Below, in pieces: positions 36,710 to 45,293 of a DNA stretch of 64,000 bases (positions within the stretch are counted from its first letter, which is position 1; each line of letters opens with the position of its first letter). The DNA comes from Bacillus timonensis (GTDB lineage: Bacteria > Bacillota > Bacilli > Bacillales > Bacillaceae_L). The stretch lies in contig NZ_SLUB01000002.1 in NCBI RefSeq assembly GCF_004799755.1, forward strand, positions 62,001 through 126,000. Direction: 5' to 3'. Under the pieces are notes generated by a model. That model saw only the letters and a program-made list of their open reading frames with translations. It was not told the origin of the DNA and ran no database searches. Both the position numbers and the translations under genes were made by a program.

Positions 36710-36737
36710 CCTGTCATTTTGGCAGGTTATTTTTATT
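36708..36737 (+). terminator. Terminator of prsW
   Basis: AACCTG (36708-36713) and CAGGTT (36723-36728) form the stem, followed by ATTTTTATT. Confidence 0.8.
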
Positions 36738-36851
36738 GGATTGATTTTGAAAAGTATTAAATCTTAGTTGAAATACTTCTGAATAAAATACCAATCTCTA
36801 CAGAAAATACTTGTAAGTATATATAGAAAATGGTTAGGGAGGTAATTAATC

Positions 36852-37931
36852 ATGAGCTGTAAAAAATATTTGATGTTCCCCATCGTTCTTATCATGTTTG
36901 TGGGTGTGTTCATTGGAGGAACTACTAATAATGTTCAAGCATTTTCTGAGCAGATTATTCAACGTGGTGCAACAGGTGACGATGTAATTGAGCTACAATC
37001 AAGACTACAATATAACGGCTACTACCATGGTCCAATTGATGGGGTTTACGGATGGGGTACATATTGGGCAGTCCGAAATTTCCAGAAGGCATTTGGTCTA
37101 GAAGAGGTAGACGGATTAGTTGGTGACAAAACAAAAGCAATGATTAACCGCTTTACTAAGTATAATAAGCAATTTGTATATGACAATTTACGTAAAGGGA
37201 ATCGTTTCACCCATTACGGTGGAGTTCCTTGGAGTATTCAATCGGCTCCTTCCGAAAAAAATATTCAAAAAGCAAAAACAACTGCAGAGGCAAGACGAGC
37301 AGAAATAGAAAAACAATTTACGACAGAGCAAAAGCAGCCACAGGCTGGACAGGGAGGTGCCCAGCAACAACAGAAACCAAAGGCGCCTGTACCGCAGCAA
37401 AAGCAACCGCAAGCTCAGCCACAAAACCCACAAGGGAAGCAAGGTCAAACTAAGCAGCCGCAAAAGCCACAAGCACAACCAAAGCCACAGGCTAAACAGC
37501 AACCGAAGGCAAAGGTTGAACAAAAAGGAGAGGCAAAGTCTCTAGGACCAACAGCTGTCAATATGCCCGGGGGGTTTTCGCAAAATGATATTCAGCTTCT
37601 TGCAAATGCTGTATATGGAGAGGCACGTGGTGAATCATATATTGGACAAGTAGCAATTGCTGCAGTTATTTTAAATCGCCTTGACAGCCCAACATTTCCA
37701 GATACGATCTCAGGTATTATTTTTGAACCACTTGCATTTACGGCGGTTGCGGACGGGCAAATTTGGTTGACACCCAATGAGCAGGCGAAAAAAGCTGTTA
37801 TTGATGCAATAAATGGATGGGATCCAACAGGTGGAGCGACTTACTATTTTAATCCGGAAACTGCAACAAGTAAATGGATTTGGGGCAGACCACAAATTAA
37901 GAGAATTGGTAAGCACATATTCTGTAGATAG
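36852..37931 (+). CDS. sleB: Spore cortex-lytic enzyme SleB
   Basis: A 359-residue lytic transglycosylase stored in the dormant spore that cuts cortex peptidoglycan at muramic lactam during germination. A signal peptide ends near VQA-FSEQ; a peptidoglycan-binding domain with IQRGATGDDVIELQSRLQYN follows (about 37-95). Then comes a Gln/Pro/Lys-rich spacer (about 155-235), and the catalytic hydrolase-2 domain with the glutamate in ANAVYGEARGESYIGQVA. B. subtilis SleB has 305 residues; the difference is mainly the expanded spacer. It is followed by ypeB, needed for its stability. Confidence 0.95.
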   Translation: MSCKKYLMFPIVLIMFVGVFIGGTTNNVQAFSEQIIQRGATGDDVIELQSRLQYNGYYHGPIDGVYGWGTYWAVRNFQKAFGLEEVDGLVGDKTKAMINRFTKYNKQFVYDNLRKGNRFTHYGGVPWSIQSAPSEKNIQKAKTTAEARRAEIEKQFTTEQKQPQAGQGGAQQQQKPKAPVPQQKQPQAQPQNPQGKQGQTKQPQKPQAQPKPQAKQQPKAKVEQKGEAKSLGPTAVNMPGGFSQNDIQLLANAVYGEARGESYIGQVAIAAVILNRLDSPTFPDTISGIIFEPLAFTAVADGQIWLTPNEQAKKAVIDAINGWDPTGGATYYFNPETATSKWIWGRPQIKRIGKHIFCR

Positions 37932-37949
37932 AATGGAAGGTGAGGCAAA

Positions 37950-39305
37950 TTGTTAAGAGGAATATTAATTACAGTACTTACGATTGGTATTATAGGAACA
38001 GGCTATTGGGGCTATAAAGAGCACCAAGAGAAAAATGCCATTCTAATACAGGCGGAAAATAACTATCAACGGGCATTTCACAATTTAACGTATCATATTG
38101 ACCTTTTACACGATAAAATTGGAACAACATTAGCCATGAATTCAAGAAATTCACTTTCTCCTGCACTTGCTGATGTGTGGAGAATCACATCTGAGGCACA
38201 TTCAGATGTAGGACAATTGCCACTGGCGTTAATGCCATTTAACAAAACGGAAGAGTTTCTAAGTAATATCGGGGATTTTAGTTATCGGACAGCAGTTCGC
38301 GATCTATCTAAAGAACCATTGTCAGATGATGAATATAAAACTCTTGAACAGTTATATAAAAATGCAGAGGATATCCAAAAGGAACTCCGAACTGTCCAAC
38401 ATCTAGCTATGGAGAACAATCTTCGGTGGATGGATGTTGAATTAGCACTTGCTTCGGGTGAAAAGCAGGCGGATAACACGATTATCGATGGCTTACAAAC
38501 CGTTGAAAAAAATGTGGCCGCCTATTCTGAGAGTGATTTTGGAGTCACTCTTACAACTACCAAAAAAGATGGTGGAGAATTTCCAAATTTAGAGGGACCA
38601 CAAATTAACGAGGAACAAGCGAAAGAAATTGCCAAAAAGTTCCTCGGGTTAAAAGGTAATATTGACATGAAAGTTACCGAAAATGGTGAAGGTTCATCAA
38701 ATGGTTTTTATAGCCTAGAAATTAATGACCCTAAATCAAAAGTAAATACATTCATGGATATTACGAAAAAAGGCGGTATTCCGATATGGGTTATTCGCAA
38801 CCGTGAAGTTGCTAAAAGCACAATCAGCCTTAATGATGCCTATAATCGGGCGCAAAAATTTCTAAAAGCTAATAAATTTGAAAACCTTGAGCTTTTTGAA
38901 AGTGCACAATATGATAATGTTGGAGTATTTAATTTCGTTTCTTCAGTTGATGGAGTTAGAATATATTCAGATTCCATCAAAATGAAAGTAGCACTCGATG
39001 ATGGAAACATCATTGGATTTACGGCAAGAGATTATTTAATGGCCGGAAAAATTAAAACAGCCGGTAAACCGAAAATTTCAAAAGAGGAAGCAAGACAAAA
39101 AATTAATCCAAACCTTCAAGTGATGGAGGATCGTCTCGCCATCATCACAAACGATCTTGATCAAGATGTCCTTTGTTATGAATTTTTAGGAACCATCAAT
39201 AATGATACGTATCGAATCTTTATCAATGCTGAGAACGGTTTTGAAGAAAAAGTTGAAAAGCTGAAAAATGCTGAACCAGTATATAAAGGTATGAATAAAT
39301 CGTAA
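37950..39305 (+). CDS. ypeB: Germination protein YpeB
   Basis: A 451-residue membrane-anchored protein required for SleB localisation and stability in spores. An N-terminal helix (about 2-18, GILITVLTIGIIGTGYWGY) anchors it; the rest is extracellular and includes PepSY domains in the C-terminal half. It matches B. subtilis YpeB over its full length (450). The start is TTG at 37950, with GGTGAGG four bases upstream. It lies 18 bases after sleB, in the same transcript; terminator follows. Confidence 0.95.
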   Translation: MLRGILITVLTIGIIGTGYWGYKEHQEKNAILIQAENNYQRAFHNLTYHIDLLHDKIGTTLAMNSRNSLSPALADVWRITSEAHSDVGQLPLALMPFNKTEEFLSNIGDFSYRTAVRDLSKEPLSDDEYKTLEQLYKNAEDIQKELRTVQHLAMENNLRWMDVELALASGEKQADNTIIDGLQTVEKNVAAYSESDFGVTLTTTKKDGGEFPNLEGPQINEEQAKEIAKKFLGLKGNIDMKVTENGEGSSNGFYSLEINDPKSKVNTFMDITKKGGIPIWVIRNREVAKSTISLNDAYNRAQKFLKANKFENLELFESAQYDNVGVFNFVSSVDGVRIYSDSIKMKVALDDGNIIGFTARDYLMAGKIKTAGKPKISKEEARQKINPNLQVMEDRLAIITNDLDQDVLCYEFLGTINNDTYRIFINAENGFEEKVEKLKNAEPVYKGMNKS

Positions 39306-39307
39306 TT

Positions 39308-39346
39308 AAAAGAAAGGAAAGCTAATTTTGCTTTCCTTTCTTTTTT
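39308..39346 (+). terminator. Terminator of sleB-ypeB
   Basis: AAAAGAAAGGAAAGC (39308-39322) and GCTTTCCTTTCTTTT (39330-39344) form a perfect 15-bp stem, with a T-run at the end. Confidence 0.92.
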
Positions 39347-39383
39347 CTATTACCTCTTTGTAACGTGAAGCTTGTTTAAATGA

Positions 39384-39418
39384 TTGTCGCAGATAAGAGG
39401 GTATCTTGCGCTTTTCTT
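39384..39418. repeat. Decayed right end of the fold-back repeat
   Basis: These 35 bases align without gaps to 4731-4765, the right end of the fold-back repeat, with 29 identities; both begin TTGTCGC and end TTGCGCTTTTCTT. All six differences replace C or G by A or T. No other part of the repeat is recognisable here, so this is a relic. Confidence 0.7.
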
Positions 39419-39482
39419 GTTATTCATGGTTTAATAAGAATACAGAAGAATTTACAGAATGTTTGAGAAAGAGTGAACGATT

Positions 39483-40178
39483 GTGTTGAAAATTGGGGAT
39501 TTGATTTACCTTGAACCAACCATTAATCCAAATGGTGAAAAATATCGGTGTAGGGTAGTTGAGAAAATAGAAAATAAGCTTTACATTGACTATCCTGTTA
39601 ACAACGGAACAGGGAAAACAGCTTTTTTACTAAATGGGACACAGTTAAAGGCTTTTGTTACCGCTGACAGTACTTCGGCTTATTTTTTTGACACTACCGT
39701 GTTAGGAAGGGTAAAACAAAATATCCCGATGATTGTTCTTTCCTATCCAGGCGAAGACAATATGTATAAGATTCAGAGACGTGAATATGTACGTGTCGAA
39801 ACGCCAGTAGATGTTGCAGTACATAGTATAAATGGGGAATTCCGGCCCTTTGTCTCCATTACCCGTGACATAAGTGCAGGTGGTGCCGCTATCATTTTAC
39901 CGTCTTCAAGAACACTTTTACCCGGGCTAGATTTCCTTACACATTTTGTTCTCCCATCCCTTTCTGAGGATTATCATTATGTGACTCTCAGAAGTCATGT
40001 AATCCGCATTGTGAACGGCAAAAATGGCGAACGAAATAGGGCTTCTATTAAATTTGTGGATATAAGTGAATCTGATCGGCAGCTATTAATTAAGTTTTGC
40101 TTTGAAAGACAATTATTAATGAAGAAAAAAGGCATCCAATCAAGTGAAATGATGAAAAAGAATAATCTAATAGAATAA
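39483..40178 (+). CDS. ypfA: PilZ-domain cyclic-di-GMP receptor YpfA (flagellar brake type)
   Basis: A 231-residue protein with an N-terminal YcgR-like domain and a C-terminal PilZ domain. The c-di-GMP binding motifs are QRREYVRVE (RxxxR, about residues 98-106) and TRDISAGGA (D/NxSxxG, about residue 128-136), both complete. In B. subtilis YpfA (DgrA) slows flagellar rotation when c-di-GMP is high. The start is GTG at 39483 (TTG at 39486 also possible) with only a weak purine-rich site upstream. Confidence 0.93.
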   Translation: MLKIGDLIYLEPTINPNGEKYRCRVVEKIENKLYIDYPVNNGTGKTAFLLNGTQLKAFVTADSTSAYFFDTTVLGRVKQNIPMIVLSYPGEDNMYKIQRREYVRVETPVDVAVHSINGEFRPFVSITRDISAGGAAIILPSSRTLLPGLDFLTHFVLPSLSEDYHYVTLRSHVIRIVNGKNGERNRASIKFVDISESDRQLLIKFCFERQLLMKKKGIQSSEMMKKNNLIE

Positions 40179-40241
40179 AATTCTCTAAAATTTTGCATAC
40201 TAGTACTAAAACTTTATTTAGGATAGGGATAGGTATGCAAA

Positions 40242-40424
40242 ATGAAAAACTTTGAACGGATATTAATAAAGCTAGCTATTATTCAATTTATATTTTTACT
40301 TCTGGCACAGGCTATTATATTATATACCCCATTAACCCCGTATATCACGAGAATGATTGAATATGAGGGTGTTGACAAATCGGACACGACCAAAACCATT
40401 GAAACATTACTAAATAACCATTAA
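40242..40424 (+). CDS. ypfB: Small membrane protein YpfB
   Basis: A 60-residue protein with one hydrophobic helix (about residues 9-30) and a short polar tail. It matches the position and character of YpfB in B. subtilis, between ypfA and cmk. The function is not known. A terminator follows six bases after the stop. Confidence 0.8.
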   Translation: MKNFERILIKLAIIQFIFLLLAQAIILYTPLTPYITRMIEYEGVDKSDTTKTIETLLNNH

Positions 40425-40429
40425 AATGA

Positions 40430-40456
40430 ATTGCAGGGTTTCCCTGCAATTTTTCG
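40430..40456 (+). terminator. Terminator of ypfA-ypfB
   Basis: ATTGCAGGG (40430-40438) and CCCTGCAAT (40442-40450) form a perfect 9-bp stem with a TTT loop, followed by TTTTT. Confidence 0.88.
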
Positions 40457-40576
40457 TAGGTAGGAATACTGATCAAATGAATCAATATAATAAAGTTTAG
40501 ATAAACAAGCTCACATGTTTATAACAACTAGTTTTCATTCCTACCGAGTGTTACATACAGGAGGCATACATAGTTT

Positions 40577-41248
40577 ATGGACAAAAAGATTTCAATAGCA
40601 ATTGACGGACCTGCGGCGGCAGGAAAGAGCACAGTTGCAAAAATTATCGCGAAGGATCTATCTTATATTTATGTTGATACAGGTGCAATGTATCGTGCAT
40701 TAACATACAAAGCGCTACAATCAAATTTAGATTTAGAAAATGAAGACCAGCTTCTTAAGGCATTACAAACTTCAAATTTAGAGTTAAGACCAGGTGAAAA
40801 CGGCCAGCTTGTTTTTATAGATGGCAAAGATGTAACTGAAAAAATACGTGAGCACGATGTGACTAATTCGGTATCGATTGTTTCTAGACATCGTAAAGTT
40901 CGAGAATATATGGTCAAGCGTCAGCAAGGATTTGCCGAGCAGGGGGGAGTTGTAATGGATGGTAGGGACATTGGCACACATGTTCTACCAAATGCAGAAG
41001 TGAAAATATTTCTGCTTGCTTCCGTAGAAGAAAGAGCTGTACGTCGTCACGAAGAAAACCTGTCAAAAGGTTATCAGTCCGACTTGGAGCAATTAAAAGC
41101 TGAAATTGCGGCACGTGACAAGTTAGATTCTGAACGTGAGGTTGCCCCATTACGAAAAGCGGAAGATGCAATTGAAATTGACACAACATCATTAAGCATC
41201 GAAGAGGTTGTCGAAAAAATTATGGATGTTGTAAAGGAAAGGATTTGA
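40577..41248 (+). CDS. cmk: Cytidylate kinase
   Basis: A 223-residue kinase that phosphorylates CMP and dCMP. The P-loop [14 protein letters not shown] is at about residues 8-21, the substrate-binding [11 protein letters not shown] follows, and [14 protein letters not shown] and the LID region [10 protein letters not shown] are present. AGGAGGC lies 14 bases upstream of ATG. It begins the cmk-plsC-ypfD cluster typical of Bacillaceae. Confidence 0.95.
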   Translation: MDKKISIAIDGPAAAGKSTVAKIIAKDLSYIYVDTGAMYRALTYKALQSNLDLENEDQLLKALQTSNLELRPGENGQLVFIDGKDVTEKIREHDVTNSVSIVSRHRKVREYMVKRQQGFAEQGGVVMDGRDIGTHVLPNAEVKIFLLASVEERAVRRHEENLSKGYQSDLEQLKAEIAARDKLDSEREVAPLRKAEDAIEIDTTSLSIEEVVEKIMDVVKERI

Positions 41249-41253
41249 CTGGC

Positions 41254-41835
41254 ATGAACCTTTATTCCTTTGCACGAGGTCTAGTAGGAGTTATTATCAA
41301 ACCACTATACCGTATCGAGGTTTTGGGTAAGGAGAACATTCCGAAAGAAGGCGGAGTCTTAATTTGTTCGAATCATATTGATAATCTAGACCCGCCTGTT
41401 GTTGGAGTTACCTCTCCAAGACCTATTTATTTTATGGCAAAAGCAGAATTGTTTAAGGCTCCAATCTTAGGTCCGATTTTACCGAAAATAAATGCATTCC
41501 CAGTTAAACGCGGTGTGAATGATCGTGAGGCACTTCGGACAGCATTAAAGGTATTAAAGGATGGAAATGTGTTGGGGATATTTCCAGAGGGTACGAGAAG
41601 TAAGGATGGAAAGCTAGGAAAAGGGTTATCAGGTGTTGGCTTTTTTGCATTGCGAACAGAATGTACTGTTGTTCCATGTGCGATTATAGGACCTTATAAA
41701 ATGTTTGGTAAATTAAAGGTAGTGTACGGTAAACCTGTTCAAATGGACACATTCCGTGAAGAGAAGGCTTCTGCAGATATCGTAACCGACAAAATCATGG
41801 ATTCCATAAGAGAAATACTGGAAAAATATAAATAG
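41254..41835 (+). CDS. plsC: 1-acyl-sn-glycerol-3-phosphate acyltransferase PlsC
   Basis: A 193-residue acyltransferase that makes phosphatidic acid from lysophosphatidic acid. The four acyltransferase motifs are visible: SNHIDNLDPP (HX4D), NAFPVKRG, GIFPEGTRSKDG and VVPCAIIG. The N-terminal segment is weakly hydrophobic and should be membrane-associated. I use ATG 41254; the frame is open from a TTG at 41245 that overlaps the cmk stop, but the AAGGAAAGGA site is too close to it. Confidence 0.92.
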   Translation: MNLYSFARGLVGVIIKPLYRIEVLGKENIPKEGGVLICSNHIDNLDPPVVGVTSPRPIYFMAKAELFKAPILGPILPKINAFPVKRGVNDREALRTALKVLKDGNVLGIFPEGTRSKDGKLGKGLSGVGFFALRTECTVVPCAIIGPYKMFGKLKVVYGKPVQMDTFREEKASADIVTDKIMDSIREILEKYK

Positions 41836-41952
41836 ATTAAGAGTTTATACTTGACAAATAACTCTATTTATTAGAAGTTAATTAAAAGAATATTTTTAAC
41901 TTTATCTTATACATAAAGAGTTTTTCTGTTGGACATTAAGGAGGTAATTGGA

Positions 41953-43089
41953 ATGGCAGAGGATATGAATCAAGTAGAGTACAAAGAGTTACAGGTTGGT
42001 GATGTAATCACTGGCAAGGTAACGAAGGTAGAGGAGAAACAGGTATTTGTTTCAGTTGAGAACAGTAAGCTAGATGGCATTATCCCAATTAGTGAGCTGT
42101 CCAGCCTGCATGTTGAAAAAGCAAGTGATGTTGTATCAGAAGGAGAAGAACTAGAGCTTGCAGTGACCAAAGTAGAAGAAGAAGCTTTAATTTTATCTAA
42201 AAAAGCTGTTCTCGCTTCTAAAGCTTGGGATGAATTAGAGGAAAAATTTAACTCTGGTAAAGTATTTGAAGCTACTGTTAAAGATGTTGTTAAAGGTGGA
42301 CTGGTTGTTGACCTTGGTGTAAGAGGATTTATTCCCGCTTCTTTAGTTGAAAATTACTACGTAGAAGATTTCTCCGACTATAAAGACAAATTGTTAACAG
42401 TTAAGGTTGTTGAACTTGACCGCGAGAAAAACAGAGTCATCTTATCTCACCGAGCTGTTGTAGAAGAAGAACAAAAAAACAAGAAACAGCAGGTTCTGGA
42501 TTCATTACAGGTTGGAGCTTTACTGGAAGGTACTGTTCAACGTTTAACGGATTTCGGAGCTTTTGTTGATATCGGTGGTATTGATGGATTAGTCCATATT
42601 TCGCAGCTTTCTCACGAACATGTGTCAAAACCATCTGATATTGTATCGGAAGGACAAGTGATTAAAGTCAAGGTTCTTTCTGTTGACCGTGATAATGAAA
42701 GAATTTCATTATCTGTTAAAGAAACCTTACCTGGACCATGGGAAAACATCTCTGAGAAGTTATCTGTTGGAGATGTAGTTGAAGGAACAGTGAAAAGACT
42801 TGTTTCTTTCGGCGCATTTGTTGAGGTATTGCCAGGTGTAGAAGGACTTGTACATATTTCACAAATTTCTTCAAAGCATATCGGCACTCCTCATGAAGTG
42901 TTAAAAGAGGGCCAAGCAGTACAAGTGAAGGTTCTTGAATTAAATGAGTCAGAAAAACGTATTTCTCTAAGCATGAAGGAACTGGAAGAAAACGTTGAGG
43001 AAGACTACAGCAAATACCAACAACAAGAGGAAACTACTGGTTTTCAACTTGGTGAAGTAATTGGTGACCAATTAAATAAATTAAAATAA
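41953..43089 (+). CDS. ypfD: S1-domain RNA-binding protein YpfD (ribosomal protein S1 homologue)
   Basis: A 378-residue protein made of four S1 RNA-binding repeats (about 14-85, 100-170, 190-258, 275-345); repeats 3 and 4 have the classic wording LTDFGAFVDIGGIDGLVHIS and LVSFGAFVEVLPGVEGLVHI. It is the Firmicute counterpart of ribosomal protein S1, shorter than the six-repeat enterobacterial form. ATG 41953 follows AAGGAGGT. A strong terminator follows. Confidence 0.94.
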   Translation: MAEDMNQVEYKELQVGDVITGKVTKVEEKQVFVSVENSKLDGIIPISELSSLHVEKASDVVSEGEELELAVTKVEEEALILSKKAVLASKAWDELEEKFNSGKVFEATVKDVVKGGLVVDLGVRGFIPASLVENYYVEDFSDYKDKLLTVKVVELDREKNRVILSHRAVVEEEQKNKKQQVLDSLQVGALLEGTVQRLTDFGAFVDIGGIDGLVHISQLSHEHVSKPSDIVSEGQVIKVKVLSVDRDNERISLSVKETLPGPWENISEKLSVGDVVEGTVKRLVSFGAFVEVLPGVEGLVHISQISSKHIGTPHEVLKEGQAVQVKVLELNESEKRISLSMKELEENVEEDYSKYQQQEETTGFQLGEVIGDQLNKLK

Positions 43090-43099
43090 ACAAGCAGAT

Positions 43100-43138
43100 A
43101 AAAAGCTCTCACCCCGCCGGGTGAGAGCTTTTTATTTT
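43100..43138. terminator. Bidirectional terminator between ypfD and ypzI
   Basis: AAAAGCTCTCACCC (43101-43114) and GGGTGAGAGCTTTT (43119-43132) form a perfect 14-bp stem with a CGCC loop and T-runs on both strands. Confidence 0.95.
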
Positions 43139-43275
43139 GGATTCATACGGTTCATTTCTCTTGCTTCTTCGGGTGTATCTAATCTTGTTGCGCCTTTGTT
43201 GTCAAGAGATTGGTCTCTGTCAGATTCGACTACACGTGCTTTTTTTAGCTTGCTTTCCTGTCTATCTCTACCCAT
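43132..43275 (-). CDS. ypzI: YpzI family small protein
   Basis: A 47-residue, highly charged, soluble peptide beginning MGRDRQESKLKKARVVESDR and ending EEARE-MNRMNPK. I recognise it as YpzI, encoded at the same place in B. subtilis (after ypfD, opposite strand). AGGAGG lies on the minus strand just before the ATG at 43273-43275. Its stop codon overlaps the bidirectional terminator. Function unknown. Confidence 0.85.
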   Translation of the reverse strand: MGRDRQESKLKKARVVESDRDQSLDNKGATRLDTPEEAREMNRMNPK

Positions 43276-43459
43276 TTTCATTTCCTCCTTTTTCATCCCT
43301 ACATACGTTTTCGTGAATAGGGAAATTTATGTAGGTGTCATCATTTATTGTGAATTCTAATGAAGTTTCACTTTATTTTGTCTTAAAAGGATTTTTGGTA
43401 TGCAAATGGGTTAAATTTCATAATTTCGAGCAATACTGGGAATAGTAGGAGGTGGAGAA

Positions 43460-44059
43460 ATGGAAGGTGCACTATTTTATTGGATTTGTTGGATGGCCTG
43501 GGTTTGCAGTACTTTTTTTATGAAAAAGACCAGAGAGAGGCTACTTTTATCTATTCTGTTTTTAGTAACAATCATTTTATCACCTTATTCCATTGGAATG
43601 GGTGGTATCAATATCAATTGCAGTATTTTTCTTATATTCTTTTTTTGTATGAAAGAAATCTCGAAAAGACCAAAAAAACAAGTGCTTTATATGCTCATTT
43701 GTATTCTGACCATCTCTCTAGCCTATTGTAGCTTTTTAATGTTTGAATTGTATGATCCAGTCTGGCTACTTTTTGATCGTAATTTGATGCTTGGAGCAGC
43801 ATTGATTTATGTAACCTTAATGCTATTGAAGGATTTTCGTCTACGATTGGCAGGGGTTTTAATTGGTTCTATACAGGGTGATATTCTTTATGGAATCATT
43901 GTGAATAATGTCAATTTTTCATATGAAATTGGTTCATTTGTCTTTTTAGATGTCATTTCAATTTGTTTTTGTTTTATTTTTGTTTGGTCATCTATAGAAA
44001 TACTGTTACGTCATGTTGATGTAATAGTGCAAAAAAACACGAAGGAGAAACACGGCTAG
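43460..44059 (+). CDS. yphA: Membrane protein YphA
   Basis: A 199-residue protein with six or seven hydrophobic segments and hardly any soluble part. It corresponds in size and position to YphA of B. subtilis, directly before yphB. No catalytic motif can be seen and the function is unknown. TAGGAGGTGG lies before the ATG; the gap to yphB is one base. Confidence 0.8.
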   Translation: MEGALFYWICWMAWVCSTFFMKKTRERLLLSILFLVTIILSPYSIGMGGININCSIFLIFFFCMKEISKRPKKQVLYMLICILTISLAYCSFLMFELYDPVWLLFDRNLMLGAALIYVTLMLLKDFRLRLAGVLIGSIQGDILYGIIVNNVNFSYEIGSFVFLDVISICFCFIFVWSSIEILLRHVDVIVQKNTKEKHG

Positions 44060-44060
44060 C

Positions 44061-44954
44061 ATGAATGAATATACATACCCGATATTGTTCGGTGTCATCT
44101 TTGGTGTAGCTGTTAGATTGTATATGCTACGGACAGATTATCGTCAATATCCAACTTATTTACACGGGAAAATCATACATATCGCGCTAGGTTTTATTGC
44201 AGCAGGATTAGGAACAGTAGCTGTTCCGTCGATTATGGAGGAAGAATTTACTGCAGTTACGTTTTTAACCATAGCCGCTTCACAATTTCGTGATGTCCGT
44301 AACATGGAGCGCAATACACTTACAGAATTAGATTCATATGAACTTGTTCCAAGAGGGAAGACATATATTGAGGGAATAGCAGTTGCTTTTGAAAGTCGAA
44401 ATTATTTAGTTATTTTCACTTCTTTTTTGTCCACTTTCGCTTATCTTGCTATTAAATGGTGGGCGGGAATTGTTGTGGGTATTATTTGCCTCCTGATCTG
44501 CAAAAAGCTAATGGCTGGGAGCAAATTAAAGGATATTGTTGATATTGAATATGTGGAGCCGCATTTCGAAGACGCGGGTTTGTATGTTGATAATATTTAT
44601 ATTATGAATATCGGTCTTCCAGCAAGACAACAAGAGATTTTAAATTATGGGATGGGGTTTATTTTAAAACCTAAAAGTTTTGATGCAAGAGCTACAATTG
44701 CAAATTTAGGTCAAAGGCAAGCTATATTACATGATGTTTCTACTGCTTTGGGGATATTTAGAGATTCAGGAACCCCTGCTCTTACTCCGTTAGCAAAAAG
44801 AGATTTAAACGACGGACGTGTTGGTATCTTTGTATTGCCTCAAGATAAAAACATAGATAGAGCTGTCGAAGTCATTAGTAATGTGCCAATTTTAGAAAAT
44901 GCAATCCGAATGCCAACGGAGAGGGAAAAAGAGAAGGGGCTGCCAACTAAATGA
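44061..44954 (+). CDS. yphB: YIEGIA-family membrane protein (YphB)
   Basis: A 297-residue protein with an N-terminal membrane part (helices near residues 5-20, 35-55, 115-155) and a C-terminal soluble domain. It contains the name-giving motif YIEGIA (RGKTYIEGIAVAFESRNY, about residues 98-115). The family is limited to spore-forming Firmicutes; the precise role is not established. The stop overlaps the next small gene by four bases, which makes a translationally coupled pair. Confidence 0.86.
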   Translation: MNEYTYPILFGVIFGVAVRLYMLRTDYRQYPTYLHGKIIHIALGFIAAGLGTVAVPSIMEEEFTAVTFLTIAASQFRDVRNMERNTLTELDSYELVPRGKTYIEGIAVAFESRNYLVIFTSFLSTFAYLAIKWWAGIVVGIICLLICKKLMAGSKLKDIVDIEYVEPHFEDAGLYVDNIYIMNIGLPARQQEILNYGMGFILKPKSFDARATIANLGQRQAILHDVSTALGIFRDSGTPALTPLAKRDLNDGRVGIFVLPQDKNIDRAVEVISNVPILENAIRMPTEREKEKGLPTK

Positions 44955-45142
44955 ATATTGAAAAGTTTATTTTAGCAGCGATTACAATGGAACCATCAAA
45001 GGTGAAGGTATCAGGAGGTACACCAGTTTTTTCATGTTCTTCAAAGGAAGAAATGGATTCAGTTGCTGCAAGCTTAGAAGCAATCCTAGATGGAATTGCT
45101 CATGAAATCAGCGGGAATTTGTACATAATCGTAAAACACTAA
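44951..45142 (+). CDS. Small partner protein of the YIEGIA protein (capping-complex subunit type)
   Basis: A 63-residue soluble protein beginning MNIEKFILAAITMEPSKVKV and ending YIIVKH. It always follows YIEGIA genes in spore formers and is annotated in databases as its capping-complex subunit; the fold looks alpha/beta. ATGA overlap with yphB supports a fixed complex. A terminator follows at 45191. Confidence 0.8.
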   Translation: MNIEKFILAAITMEPSKVKVSGGTPVFSCSSKEEMDSVAASLEAILDGIAHEISGNLYIIVKH

Positions 45143-45190
45143 ACATTTTATTGTTGGAAGTATGTATTTTTGATAGAATAAAAAAGTGTG

Positions 45191-45218
45191 ACCCTTCTGA
45201 TGTAGAAGGGTTTGTTTT
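45191..45218 (+). terminator. Terminator of yphA-yphB and partner
   Basis: ACCCTTCT (45191-45198) and AGAAGGGT (45204-45211) form a perfect 8-bp stem followed by TTGTTTT. Confidence 0.8.
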
Positions 45219-45293
45219 ATAAATATGGTTGAATTTCGACATTGTTGATGTGATAGATGTAGAAGGATAATCGTTTAGAAGGGAAGAACGCAT

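Noticed and set aside
36780-36812. Sigma-G promoter before sleB (TGAATA and AATACTT)
   Set aside because: The spacer is 20 bases, too long for sigma-G, and the -10 deviates; sleB is likely sigma-G dependent, but I cannot place the promoter with confidence.
37188-37545. Leu-rich antisense frame and Lys/Thr-rich alternative frames within sleB
   Set aside because: Shadows of the low-complexity Gln/Pro spacer of SleB; the sleB frame has signal peptide, domains and ribosome-binding site.
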